64,000 nt of DNA, taken from contig CM042690.1 of the NCBI GenBank assembly GCA_023614405.1, positions 523,916,293 through 523,980,292 on the forward strand. Reading direction: 5' to 3'. Positions 1 through 10,110 of this stretch are shown here, in pieces. The notes under the pieces were generated by a model, which was not told the origin of the DNA, searched no databases, and worked only from the letters and a program-made list of their open reading frames with translations. Each line of letters opens with the position of its first letter. Position 1 is the first letter of the stretch. Both the position numbers and the translations under genes were made by a program. Source of the stretch: Avena insularis. Lineage: Eukaryota > Streptophyta > Magnoliopsida > Poales > Poaceae.

Positions 1-503
1 CAAATATAACCAGGACATGATGAATCCTCAAAACCAGGGGGCTGACGTATGTATACCTCCTCCTCAAGAACGCCATGCAAGAAAGCATTCTGAATATCTA
101 GCTACCGAAGATACCATCCACGTGTAAGAGCCATAGACAGCAGTAACCGAATAGTAGTGGGCTTGACAACAGGGCTGAAGGTATCCTCATAGTCAAGTTC
201 ATATCTCTGTTTAAACCCCTTTGCAACCAAGCGTGCTTTGTATCTCTCAATAGTACCATCAGATTTTTGCTTGATCTTGAAGACCCACTTGCAATCAATG
301 ATATTAATTCCATGACGAGGAGGAACGAGTCGCCAAGTCTTGTTGGCTTGTAGAGCAGAATATTCAGTCTCCATAGCAGCACGCCAGTGAGCACAAGTCA
401 TAGCATCATGATGATTGCGGGGCTCATTATGAACAAGATCAACAACCCGAGACGCATTCCAAGCGACGGTACCATCTGTCCGCTTAGGCCGATTTAACGC
501 CAC
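1..503 (-). pseudogene. Copia A reverse transcriptase, N-terminal part
   Basis: The minus-strand translation shows typical copia RT blocks in order: [44 protein letters not shown], then after a stop [18 protein letters not shown], which runs to the window edge. The stop at 102-104 replaces a conserved Gln codon (CAG to TAG) just before LDIQNAF. The YVDD catalytic box would lie further left and is not in the window. The enzyme copies element RNA into DNA in cytoplasmic particles; this copy could not be made in full. Confidence 0.88.
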
Positions 504-511
504 GCATAAGT

Positions 512-1755
512 CTAGTGGTCATACCGGGAGAGGAGGCGGTGATCTTGTGGCGTCGCAGACGGCAGCGTGACAACCGGCAAGGCAAGGCAACATGGAGGAG
601 GTTGCTGTGCAGTGGCCTTCGGGCGTAGACGGGCCGGCAGACGGTGGCCCAGCTGGAGGCGAGCCGGGCGAGGGCGGGCCGGCCTCGGGTGCATGGCCAG
701 CGCCATGCATGTGATCGACGTGATCGCCGTGATCGACGTGACCAACATCGACTGGATCTGCATCATCCAATAGTTCGAGACGAGCTCCTCTTCAACACTT
801 GCACCATGGTTAGGCAAAAGAGACAGTGTATATGCAGCATCAACAAATTGGTCAGGAGTCGGAGGAGTTGTAACGGTAGACGGTATGGTGGAGTTTTGTG
901 GTAAGTGAGCAAAGGGAAAAACTGTCTCGTCAAAAACAACATCACGAGAGATATACACTCGGTTGATAGAAATATGGAGACACTTGTAGCCTTTATGGAT
1001 CGAACTATAACCAAGGAAGACACATTGTTTAGAACGGAACTCAAGCTTGCGACGATTATATGGGCGGAGATGCGGCCAACATGCACAACCAACGACTTTG
1101 AGAAAAGTATAATCAGGTGTCTCTCCAAGGAGGCGCTCAAGAGGAGTCTCCATATTAATGACACGGCTAGGAAAGCGATTAATGAGAAAACACGTTGTGA
1201 AAAAAGCATCACCCCAAAAGCGATACGGTGCCGAGGCATGTGCAAGAAGAGTTAAAAAGTGTCAACAATGTGTCTCTGTTTGCGTTCAGCAGTGTCGTTC
1301 TGTTGATGTGTATGAGGACAAGAAACTCGATGTGAAATACCAAGATCAGTAAAGAACTTGTTTAGACGATGATATTCACCCCCCCCAATCCGACTGGACA
1401 TGGATAATTTTTTGTTTAAGAGAGGTTCAACATATTTTTGAAACTCAATAAATACATGAAAGACATCAGATTTGCGTTTCAGCAAGTAGAGCCATGTAAA
1501 GCGACTGTAAGCATCGACAAAACTCACATAATACTCATGTCCACTGGTAGAAATAGGGCCAGGGCCCCAAACATCTGAATATATAATCTCTAAAGGGGAA
1601 TTAGTAACACGAGTTGACAAAGAAAACGGCAATTGATGACTCTTGCCTTGCTGACAGGCATCACACGCTACAGCTTTATTGACTGACACTGAGGAAAGCT
1701 CATGACGGTGAAGAACATGTTGAACTATGAGGGTGGTGGGATGCCTAAACGTGAG
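512..1755 (-). pseudogene. Copia A integrase, frameshifted
   Basis: The zinc-binding HHCC region is visible (HP then CDACQQGKSH), followed by catalytic blocks with the first Asp (IYSDVWGPGP) and the Glu (NDTAERKQRHIV). The second Asp (QSDWGG) is readable only in another frame: the run of 8 G at 1379-1386 and the preceding A-run appear to carry opposite one-base slips, so the main frame reads SSRIGGGEY there. The C-terminal part (GCACWPHLRPYN, CVFLGYSS, ISRDVVFDE) continues to 512 in a further frame, through an Ala/Pro-rich linker toward RT. Integrase joins the DNA copy to the genome; this copy is broken. Confidence 0.86.
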
Positions 1756-3321
1756 TGCCACTATTCACGAGAAACTCGGACACCACTGAAAGCTTGCTTG
1801 ACGGACTTCTCATCAAGACAATAAAGCTCACCACGGCAACCTCCTCTAAGAAGAACATCTCTCGAAGCCCGATCCTTAACAAGAAAGAACCAGGGATGAA
1901 ATTCAAAGAAGACGTTATTATCACGTGTAAATTTTTTGACGGAGAGGAGATTACGTGTGATGTCAGGAACATGAAGGATATTTTTGAGATGAAGTGGATG
2001 TGATGATGAGGGAATAATAGAATGACCAATATGTTTAATGCCCATACCTGAACCGTTCGCAGTTTGCACTTGTTCCTTGCCGTTGTAGGGCTCGTGGACG
2101 GAGAGCTTGGCGAGGTCGTTGCTGAAGTGATCGGTAGCCTCCGTATCAGCGTACCAGGCGAGATCGATCGGGTAGGAAGGTGTCGCGCCATAGGAGATGT
2201 TGTTGGTGTTGTTGGCACGAGTGTTGGTGGCAGCGGCGTTGGCGGAGCGATTGGTGAAGGCAACCAGATGCCTCTCCTTGTAGCGCCCGTCATTGCCGGC
2301 ACCTAGGTATACGGGATCATACCGCTTGAAGTAGCAGGAGGTGACGTGGCCGATCTTGCTGCAGATCTGGCAAGTGGGACGGTTGCCACCGCCGCCACCA
2401 CCATAGGACGGGCCTCCGCCTCCTCCACTGCGAGAAGAACCGCCACCATCGCCACGCGACTGCGGTGGCGGTGTCGGCTGGTTGAAGAAGGAAGCCGAGG
2501 GAGGCGGCGGGAAGGAGGCACCACGCGCCCTGAAGTTGATGTTCGCCATGTGAACGTCGGCACCAAGTTCCGCATGGCGTGCGTTCATGCGCTGCTCGGT
2601 AGCGAGGAGCTGCGCGTAGACGTTCCGGACCGGCATCGGATCACTGAGCGCCCTTGCCGAAACCATCTGAACGAGAGCATCATAGTCACCATCTAGCCCT
2701 GCACACAAGTAACCAGTAAACTCGTCGGGGCGTAGCGGCTGACCAATGGAGGCCAGAACATCTGCCATGGACTTGATCTCATTGAAGAACACGGAGGCAG
2801 TCTTGTCTAGCTTCTTGGCCTTGTTGAGCTTGCCGCAGATCTGCATCGCACGCGCCGTAGATTGCGAGGCGAAGCTTGCGGCTAGGGTTTCCCACGCCTC
2901 ATGGGACGTGGCCACCATCGTCATCATCCCAAGCACACTCTCGTGGAGGGAGCACACGATGGCGGAGAGGATGGCCTGGTCCTGTTGGTGCCAGGCCGCA
3001 TACTGCGGGTTGGGGATGGTCGCCGGTGCACCAGTGGTTCCAGCCCAGGTTAGGGATCGCAGACGGACCTTTGGAGGTGCCATCGACGAACCCAAAGAGT
3101 AGATTGCTCCTGAGTATCGGAACAACCTGGGTCCTCCAGTAGATGAAGTTGTTGGGGTTGAGGCGGACGGTGATCTGCCCCGTCAGATTGATGGGCGACG
3201 ATGGGATGACCGAGGTCGCGACGGTGGCGCCGGCCATCCTGGAGCCGAAGAGGCCCGGGAAGGCGGCGCTGACGGAGCCCGAGGAGATAGCCGAGTTAGC
3301 ATTCGAGGTAGAGTTCGACAT
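1756..3321 (-). pseudogene. Copia A gag-protease
   Basis: Starts at the ATG at 3321, 95 bases after the PBS on the coding strand. The first part (NNFIYWRTQVVPILRSN) is the copia Gag-polypeptide domain. A frameshift near 3025-3060 moves the rest into the frame ending at 1761. The zinc knuckle (CQICSKIGHVTSC) has only three residues between His and the last Cys instead of the usual four. The protease box reads DTEATDH, so the conserved Gly of DTGA is replaced by Glu. A TAG plus a one-base shift at about 1738-1756 separates it from integrase. Gag forms the particle and the protease cuts the polyprotein; neither is expected to work here. Confidence 0.88.
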
Positions 3322-3415
3322 CGGCGTGAGGTCGGGCGGTAGGCGAAAGCGAGATCGTGGCGACGCCGAGATGAGAGTCGGCAGCGACGGCGATTTTAGG
3401 GTTTAGGCCGGTTTC

Positions 3416-3428
3416 GGCTCTGATACCA
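3416..3428 (-). other. Primer binding site of copia A (initiator Met tRNA)
   Basis: The minus strand reads TGGTATCAGAGCC directly after the LTR end. This is the standard PBS complementary to plant initiator methionine tRNA and fixes the inner edge of the LTR. Confidence 0.92.
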
Positions 3429-3708
3429 TGTGAAAAATAATGTGTAGGGGTATTGCACGGTACCTCAAAGGGTCCGGCCTATCTCATTATATATGGGGGT
3501 AGTGTTACAATACAGGTACAAGTACATGTTAGTAGAGTCCTATACAGATACGTCTATCAGTACTAGTATATACCTTAACAAGAAATTAGTCCCACTTATC
3601 CCTCCCGAGTTTCTCCCTGATCTTGTTGTGCGGCAGCTTCCTCTTGGCTTGGCGTCGCGCATCACTTGTCGAGGACCATCTAGCCTACCCTTTACCACGT
3701 TCATAACA
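3429..3708 (-). repeat. 5' LTR of copia A, 280 bp
   Basis: Begins TG and ends CA on both strands (minus: TGTTATGAACG to TTTTTCACA). The inner edge is set by the PBS. A TATA-like stretch lies near 3484-3492. The partner LTR is outside the window, so the outer edge at 3708 rests on the TGTTATGAAC start alone. Confidence 0.75.
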
Positions 3709-4196
3709 TACCTTATTATGTTTATGTTACTAATGGGTCTACAATTTTAACATCCAAATTGAACCATATATTTTATCATATGCATCTCATATAGCATGAT
3801 GTTATTTAAATGCATTTGATTTTGGAGCCATATTGAAGTTTTCTCAACTATGATTCCAATATCAGAAGAGAGGGGATAAATGACTTATAGAATTTTAACA
3901 AGATATGGTTGAGATTATTAATTATGAATTGAATTTTGGGATATATTAAACCCTTGAGGATTTATTAAAGGTTTAAAGGATATTTATGAAAATAAAATGA
4001 ATTTATAAAATTGCATTTGGGTGGAAACTATTTATTCTAGACTTAGAATTAGTATTTCCATTTACGGGATATTTTAGAAATCATTTGGCATTTATAATCT
4101 ACTAGAACCATTATCGAGAACTTACTTTGGTAAATCAATTTTTTGAGAAAACCTTTCCTTAATTTTGGAAAAGGGCCAACTATCGTGAGACATCGG
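3709..4196. other. AT-rich spacer, nothing recognised
   Basis: About 490 bases of AT-rich DNA between copia A and the hAT-like element. No long ORF, repeat or RNA gene was seen. It may be decayed LTR or intergenic sequence. Confidence 0.6.
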
Positions 4197-4890
4197 CAGT
4201 GGTGGACCTAGGATTTTATCAACGGGTATGCCGTACAAAAATTTGACCATTTTGGCAAAGTATAAGATATAATCTATTTACCGAATTAAATAATATGAAC
4301 GATTATAAATATATGTTCCAAATTGAATATATGTAATGAATCTATAACTTAAATTAAAAATCAACTACTTTTTTTAGATCAAATCAACTACTCGGATGGT
4401 TACCTTATCATGCATGCAATATGCCCGCGTGATTATGCTGATCACGTGGTCGTGATCTCCATCTCCCGGCAGCCGGCGAAGGACGGTGAAGGATGTCCTT
4501 GTGTTCATACTCGTGGCGTCCACGCATCCAAGTCTTGGCGTGAGATGTGACCAGCATCTAGGTTCGCGGTCCGCCGTCATTGATGGAGACTCCTTGACCA
4601 GGATGCTAGGGCACAGTGACGGCGTAGTTGTCGGACAGCGGCAGCTGGGTTTTGGATCGCTAGGGCTAGACCGGTAGTGCACAGGGCCGCAGGAGAAATA
4701 GAACCAGCGGTTTTCATTGATCGGGTTTTACCTTTTTTCCTACTCCACGCAGGGATGCACGGCTGGGCAGCAACCAAGCTAAGCAGTTTTACAAATCAAC
4801 TCGTTTTCTCCCTTACTATACACGATAGATACGACTAGGCTCGCAGGATATGCCGGTGCATACCTGGCATACCCTCTAGGTCTGCCACTG
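4197..4890. mobile_element. Non-autonomous hAT-like DNA transposon, 694 bp
   Basis: Left end CAGTGGTGGACCTAGG and the inverted right end CAGTGGCAGACCTAG form a terminal inverted repeat starting CAGTGG, with further similarity around GGGTATGCC. The flanks are GACATCGG and GCCGTCGG, an 8-bp target duplication agreeing at 6 of 8 bases. CAGTGGCGGA-type ends and 8-bp duplications are typical of plant hAT elements. No transposase is present, so it would depend on an enzyme made elsewhere. Which strand is the forward one cannot be told. Confidence 0.68.
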
Positions 4891-4980
4891 GCCGTCGGAT
4901 TTCTCCACCACTTCAAAGCCACGAGGCATCACAAACGCATCTTTGTCATCCCATTTGAACACCACCGTGTCAACCCCTCT

Positions 4981-5184
4981 TGTCAGCGTCCGCTTGGCCC
5001 AGCCCAGCACTCAGTCTATGTTCTGCGCTCACAGCCCAACTATAAGAAGAAAGCCCACTCCATCCCAAAAGTCCGGACTGAAAGGAGGAAGGAATCTCTC
5101 CCTTATAAGGTGGGTGTGGCCTCCTTCCGTAGGCGAGGTGGGACTAAACTTCGTGTAGCCTTACCGGTCAACAGCAGCCTAACA
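4981..5184 (-). repeat. TRIM 3' LTR, 204 bp
   Basis: Starts TGTCAGCGTC and ends CCTAACA on the plus strand. It lacks about 10 bases present in the partner (near GTTCTG...CTCACAGCCC). A TTATAAG box sits within it on the minus strand, preceding AAGAGAGAGAT-type sequence. Confidence 0.86.
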
Positions 5185-5229
5185 TCCCATCCCCCTGAGA
5201 AGCCTCTCAGGAAGGCATGGCGATCGCTA

Positions 5230-5241
5230 GCTCTGATAGCA
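5230..5241 (-). other. TRIM primer binding site
   Basis: The minus strand reads TGCTATCAGAGC. It matches the initiator-Met PBS consensus TGGTATCAGAGC at 11 of 12 bases and lies two bases from the LTR. Confidence 0.75.
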
Positions 5242-5243
5242 GA

Positions 5244-5457
5244 TGTCAGCGTCCACTTGGCCCAGCCTAGCACTCAGCCTACGTTCTGGACGTTCATGTG
5301 CTCACAGCCCAACTATAAGAAGAAAGCCCACTTCATCCTAAAAGTCCGGACTGAAAGGAGGAAGGAATCTCTCTCTTATAAAGTGAATGTAGCCTCCTTC
5401 CATAGGAGAGATGGGACTAAACTTCATGTTACCTCACCGGTCAACAGCAGCGTAACA
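5244..5457 (-). repeat. TRIM 5' LTR, 214 bp
   Basis: Direct repeat of 4981-5184 with the same TG and CA ends (TGTCAGCGTCCACTTGG start, GCGTAACA end). Confidence 0.86.
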
Positions 5458-6544
5458 CCCCTCTCCTCTTCTTCTTCCCTATGGGTCCTGCCATCGTGTG
5501 TCACCATAGTCCCCTACCATAGGATCAGGCCTGGATACGTCGACAACCACCTGACACATCTGCATGTTTGTTCTCAATCTCTGCATCTAGATGCAACGTG
5601 TCTGTTGTAGATAAGTCACCGCTAGCTCTTCTCATATCGTCAACTCCCGTTCAAAAAAAATCGTCAACTCCGTGTCCCTCTCTCTAACTCGCCTTGGGCT
5701 GCATATCTCACTAGACAGTTTTGGCGTACTCCACCTCCTATTTCGCAACACCTGACCCCCTCCCGCCTATAAAAAAGGATGTTGATCCCCCTCCTGCCTA
5801 TAAAAAAGGATGTTGATCCCCTCCTCTGAAAATTCCCACCCCCCGTGCAAACCCTCACCTCCACCTGAGCTCACGCAATCTTGAGTTCTACCGATGAAGC
5901 TCTACCATCCCTTCTCACTCTAGCGAGTAATTCCCACCATGGTGAAGGTTTCAGATACCTTTTTCGTTGTATTTGTGGTTGCACCTCGTCAACTTTCCCT
6001 CTGTGCTTTAGGACCTGGGGAAAACGACTTTGTCGACAACCAATCCTGGTTGTCATCGTCCTCGACTCCAAACAGCTCGAGCAACCGTGGGAGGAGCCGC
6101 TGAAGACCACAAACTCCACCATCAAGTCCAGCTCGTCACCATGACTGTCCTCCACACCTTCCCAGAATTCCACTATGGCGACCCGGACGTAATAGGATCA
6201 GTGTATGTGTGAAACCACTTTACTAGTCCCAAAGTTTGGTGTTACGCACCGTCGCACATCATAGATGAAATATAAAATTCATACTACCATTATCTCAAAA
6301 TATGAATATATACATTGTCATATTAATTCAAAATCTCATAGGTAAAAGTAAATAACTCAAATAAAAGAAGTGGTAGCCATATCGACTCTAGCTCATGACC
6401 CTAGACATGGAAATGTTAGAAAAAATATTTGTAAATAATACCCTCTAAAATTTAAACATTCCTTTATGTGGTTGTATTGTCGTTTTTTCAAAATTTCTTT
6501 GTTCTCCTCCCTTTCAAACTTGTAGATGTTGTCCGACATATTCA
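5458..6544. other. Unassigned region with a small tandem duplication
   Basis: No recognised gene. A 31-base unit with core CCTATAAAAAAGGATG occurs twice at about 5760-5821. Short ORFs exist on both strands between 5881 and 6212 (87, 100 and 60 codons), but I recognise no domain and their overlap suggests chance. The DNA after 6200 is AT-rich. Confidence 0.5.
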
Positions 6545-6888
6545 CTTAGGAGATTGAGCATGAAAATGAGTTTGGGAGGCATTTGCACACCCTTTACAAG
6601 AAACTAGATTTGTCGTGGCAATAGTTCTATGCAGAGAGGTTCTACAAAGAGGGCATACCACACACTTGGGTTATTGAGATCTTGGTACACAGGTTTCTGC
6701 GTACAGACAACTTTAGCTACCACACGTTCGGCACGTCATGGCCAGCGGGATGAACACATCTGCCCACGAGACTATTTGTCTCATGTGCAATGGTGGACTC
6801 AGCCTTCGAGGTCTTCGTTAGGACACACTTATACTGGCTGCCAGTGGCCCTTCCACTTTATCATATGATATATGTTACCTTTGCGACA
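6545..6888 (+). pseudogene. Decayed coding remnant, unknown
   Basis: One frame reads as protein-like sequence for about 110 codons with three in-frame stops. Visible parts are FGRHLHTLYKKLDLSWQ, FYAERFYKEGIPHTWVIEI, FSYHTFGTSWPAG and, after the last stop, LFVSCAMVDSAFEVFVRTH. The composition looks like real protein rather than noise. I do not recognise the family; it could be a captured host gene piece or a transposon ORF. No start codon or splice site could be assigned. It ends at the left LTR of copia B. Confidence 0.3.
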
Positions 6889-7162
6889 ATCAAATAACGA
6901 AGAACAATAAAGGAATCGCAGCAAGGGGATACGGATTTAACGTGAAAAAACCTCTCCGACAAAGAGAGAAAAAAACCACAGGCTTTACTATAACGGGGAG
7001 TGTTTACACAACGCCAGGGATTTCACAGATGCAACTTATCCCAGCTGGTGGCTTACAAGAGGTTTATATAGAGGTGGTAACCTAGGTCATTAACAATCCG
7101 TACCTCGCTCCGCTCCGTTAAAGTTGGTCTTTACTTTGTAGAATTTGGACCAACATATAACA
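6873..7162 (-). repeat. 3' LTR of copia B, about 290 bp
   Basis: On the minus strand it starts TGTTATATGTTGG, directly after a purine-rich PPT (CTCAAGGTGGAG) at 7165-7177. It contains a TATA box (CTATATAAAC, about 7054-7063). The end at 6873 (GGTAACA) is the best TG/CA choice but not proven, because no PBS survives at the other LTR. Confidence 0.68.
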
Positions 7163-7257
7163 AACTCCACCTTGAGACAAATTTCTTCTTGTAGCATCAA
7201 CAGTAATCATCTCCCTGAATAAACAAAGAAAATACTTTCGGCGCCAACAACCACTTG

Positions 7258-7745
7258 GGCTAAACAGTTATACCAACTAAGCTTGAGCATAGCTCAAACT
7301 TAACAACAGGAATAGGCTTTATCATCATATCAGCCGGGTTATCATGAGTGCTTATCTTGCATACCTTTAATATACCTTGTGCAACAATGTCACGAACATA
7401 ATGGTACTTGATATCAATGTGCTTTGTTCTTATGAAACATCTGATCCTTAGTAAGGTAAATAGCACTTTGACTGTCACAGAACAGGTTAATGCAAGAATT
7501 ATCCTGACAAAGCTCAGCATACAAACCTTTCAACCAAACAAACTCTTTGCAAGCTTCAGCAGCATCCATATATTCTGCTTCGGTTGTAGATAAAGCAACA
7601 ACTGGTTGCACGTTGCCTTCCAACTCACGGCACATCCTCTTACTGTGAACACATAACCTGCGAGGGACCACCTCTTATCCAAGTCGGCAGCAAAATCTGA
7701 ATCCACATAGCCTGCGAGTCCCTCACCAGTCTTGCCAAACTTCAA
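7258..7745 (-). pseudogene. Copia B RNase H and pol C-terminus
   Basis: In several frames: GYVDSDFAADLDKRWSLAGYVFT, GCAVSWKA, ALSTTEAEYMDAAEACKE, NLFCDSQSAIYL, then KHIDIKYHYVRD and DNPADM near the end. These are the standard blocks of the Ty1/copia RNase H, which removes RNA from the RNA/DNA hybrid. At least two frameshifts break it. It ends about 100 bases before the PPT. Confidence 0.85.
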
Positions 7746-7796
7746 GCAAGCATTCGATGTGCCACGGAGGTACCTGAAAATCCATTGAACAACTTT

Positions 7797-8840
7797 CTAA
7801 TGTTCTTTACCAGGATTAGCCACGTAACGACTCACCAAACTCATAGCATAATATAAATCAGGGCGAGAACAAACCATAGCATACATCAAAGAACCAACAG
7901 CACTAGAATAAGGAACTCGAGACATGTACTCAATATCTTCATCAGAACTAGGACATTGCAATGCTGACAATTTAAAGTGAGGAGCAACAGGAGTACTAAC
8001 GGACTTTGCATCATGCATATTAAAACGTTGAAGAACTTTCTCAATGTAACTTTGCTGACTAAGAAACAACAACCTAGATTTTTTGTCCTGTTTAATTTCC
8101 ATACCTAGGATTTTCTTAGCAGCACCAAGATCTTTCATCTCAAATTCACTACTTAGGTGTGCCTTCAAAATAGTGATTTCTTTCATACTCTTGGCAGCAA
8201 TTAACATATTATCAACATATAACAACAAGTAAATAGGTGATCCATTAACAAACTTTATGTAAACACAACTATCAAACTAAGATCTCTTAAAACCTTGTGA
8301 GATCATAAATGAATCAAACCTTTTGTACCACTGTCTTGGAGATTTCTTCAAACAGTAAAGTGACCCCTTCAATTTGCACACAAAATCCTCTTTTCCAGGA
8401 ACTATGAACCCTTTAGATTGGTCCATGTATATCTCCTCCTCCAGTTCACCATGCAGAAAAGCAGTCTTTACATCTAGCTGCTCAAGATCAAGATCATGCA
8501 TATCAACAATACCAAAGAAAGCACGAATAGAACTATGCTTCAGAACCGGAGAGAAAACATCATTATAATCAATACCTGGAATCTGGCTGAAACCTTTTGC
8601 TACTAACCTTGCCTTAAACCTTGGAGGCTCATTATGAGACAAACCTTCCTTTCTCTTGTATATCCACTTACAGCGGACAGCCTTCTTCTTTTTAGGTAAG
8701 CGCACAACTTCCCATGTGCCATTCTTACCAGGCGATTGCATCTCTTCTTGCATAGCAGAAACCCACTTCTCGCGGTCAACGGATGCAACAGCCTCATTGT
8801 ATGTAGCAGGTTCAGTATCATGCTCCACATTCAAAGACAA
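7797..8840 (-). pseudogene. Copia B reverse transcriptase
   Basis: Two ORFs in different frames. The first (8277-8840) has [63 protein letters not shown] and SLYCLKKSPRQW. The second (7797-8228) starts LLLYVDNMLIAAKSM and continues to KDLGAAKKILGMEI, SLMYAMVCSRPDL and VSRYVANPGKEH. The catalytic YVDD box reads YVDN, so the second Asp is lost, which by itself should inactivate the enzyme. Confidence 0.9.
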
Positions 8841-9722
8841 CTTCGAGCATAATGAGCAAGATTACACTCTTCAATTAAACAACGAGGTGGAACTATGTTA
8901 CGCCTCAGTCTATCAGCAACAATAGATTCATGTGGCTGCTGCAAAACAGTAGGTGAGTGCTGAACAACATCATCATCAATATTTTCCTCATGAGTATCAT
9001 CAACAACAGTATTATTATCAACAGTTTTCTGCAGGTGCTCCACCTGCACACTAACTCCCTCCTCTCCAATAGCAACAGGAGAGGGATCTGATGGCAAGCT
9101 GTCATGATACATAACGGATTCATTGAAAACAACGTTCCTACTCAACAAAATCCTTTTAGTTTTAGGATTCCATAGTTTATATGCCTTAACTCCTGAACCA
9201 TAACCAAGGAACATGCACTTAACAGCTCTAGGCTCTAACTTTCCATTATCAATGTGAGCATAAGCAGTGCAACCAAAAAACTGTCAACTATGAATAATCA
9301 GCAGGTGAACCTGACCATACCTCAATAGGAGTTTTCTTCTTAAGTGGAATAGAAGGTGACCTATTGATGAGGTAGCACGCTGTGTTGGCTGCTTCAGCCC
9401 AGAAACGTCAATGCATACCTGCATTGGACAATATACAGCGAGCCCTCGAGATGATGGTTCTATTCATGCGCTCAGCCACGACATTCTGCTGAGGAGTGTA
9501 AGGGATGGTGTGGTGCCTGATCATACCATCATTAATGCAAAACTCCTCAAACTCATTAGAACAGAATTCCATACCATTGTTAGTACGTAGTACCTTTACC
9601 TTCTTTTCAGTTTATTTTTCTACCATAACTTTCCACTTCTTAAAAGTATCAAAAACATTAGATTTATGTTTCAGAAAATATGGCCACACTTTTCTTGAGT
9701 AGTCATCAATAATAGTAAGCAT
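8841..9722 (-). pseudogene. Copia B integrase core and linker
   Basis: Readable blocks are IIDDYSRKVWPYFLKHKSNV, VLRTNNGMEFCS (Asp of TDNG changed to Asn), YTPQQNVVAERMNRTI with the catalytic Glu, FWAEAANTACYLINRSPS, then MFLGYGSGVKAYKLW and LSRNVVFNESV. The first catalytic Asp and the zinc domain are lost with the deletion at about 9722. Several stops are present. Confidence 0.83.
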
Positions 9723-9767
9723 GTAATCCGCGTCGGCCCAAGCCTCCGGCGACGGGCTTCGCTCCGC

Positions 9768-9817
9768 TCCGTCAGAAGTTGGCCTTTACTTTGTATAATT
9801 TGGATCAACATATAATA
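9768..9817 (-). repeat. Remnant of copia B 5' LTR
   Basis: About 50 bases (TTCGCTCCGCTCCGT to CATATAATA) match the outer end of the LTR at 7107-7162, including TTTACTTTGTA and the CATATAACA terminus with a C to T change. The rest of this LTR is deleted or diverged. Confidence 0.7.
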
Positions 9818-9828
9818 ATATCTGAACA

Positions 9829-10110
9829 CACTATTAGAAAATAGGCCTTTGGTTCGGAGAATTAGTTCTGGTTGTGTCTAGAACCAGGACTAATACTTCG
9901 AACCCAATGCCTAGAAACAGCCGCAGGGCCGGCCAACTCTAGTCCCGGTTTGAACGGGACCTTTAGTCCCGGTTGGAGTCATCAACCGGGACTAAAGGGT
10001 TTCCGTCAGGCTGGGGCCGGCGCCAGACCCTTTAGTCCCGGTTTGTTTCTATAACCGAGATTAAAGATGGGGCTTTTGGTCCGGTTGGAAACACCAACCG
10101 GGACTAATGT
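9829..10110 (+). repeat. CACTA terminus and subterminal hairpins
   Basis: After the CACTA end come inverted motifs of CTTTAGTCCCGGTTG. At 9960-9975 and 9983-9998 a perfect 16-bp inverted repeat leaves a 7-base loop. A second, imperfect pair lies at 10030-10067 and a third at about 10078-10106. Subterminal repeats of CACTA elements bind the TNPA-type protein; transcribed hairpins like these can also feed small RNAs. Confidence 0.85.

Larger units (their letters stand above)
1..3708 (-). mobile_element. Ty1/copia element A, 5' part, truncated by window edge
   Basis: On the minus strand the order is LTR (3429-3708), PBS (3416-3428), gag, protease, integrase, RT, which is the Ty1/copia order. 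The rest of RT, RNase H and the 3' LTR lie beyond position 1. Every domain carries stops or frameshifts, so the copy is dead. Its right flank begins TACCT, one half of the expected 5-bp target duplication; the other half is off-window. The family name is not assigned. Confidence 0.92.
4981..5457 (-). mobile_element. Complete TRIM (miniature LTR retrotransposon), 477 bp
   Basis: Two direct repeats of 204 and 214 bp, each starting TGTCAGCGTCC and ending TAACA on the plus strand, flank only 59 bp of internal DNA. Next to the right repeat the minus strand reads TGCTATCAGAGC, a Met-tRNA PBS with one mismatch, two bases inside the LTR. Hence the element is on the minus strand. The outer flanks are identical 7-bp copies of CCCCTCT (4974-4980, 5458-5464). 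There is no coding capacity, as expected for TRIMs, which rely on proteins from other elements. I saw no 5S rRNA sequence, so it is not Cassandra. Confidence 0.87.
6873..9817 (-). mobile_element. Copia element B, internally deleted
   Basis: On the minus strand: LTR remnant (about 9768-9817), then directly integrase core, RT, RNase H, PPT and 3' LTR (6873-7162). Gag, protease, the integrase zinc domain and most of the 5' LTR are missing, with the break near 9722. The flanks ATATA (6868-6872) and ATATC (9818-9822) could be a decayed target duplication. The copy is dead. Confidence 0.82.

Noticed and set aside
2346..3406. Plus-strand ORFs of 80-118 codons
   Set aside because: They are shadows of the GC-rich copia A gag on the opposite strand.
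4981..5457. Cassandra-type TRIM carrying 5S rRNA
   Set aside because: The LTRs show no 5S A-box, intermediate element or C-box like sequence.
5881..6212. Overlapping ORFs on both strands as a small host gene
   Set aside because: No domain, no convincing start context, and three mutually overlapping frames; kept only as unassigned DNA.
9954..10110. Independent MITE or microRNA gene
   Set aside because: The hairpins lie directly inside the CACTA terminus and share its subterminal motif, so they are part of that element.
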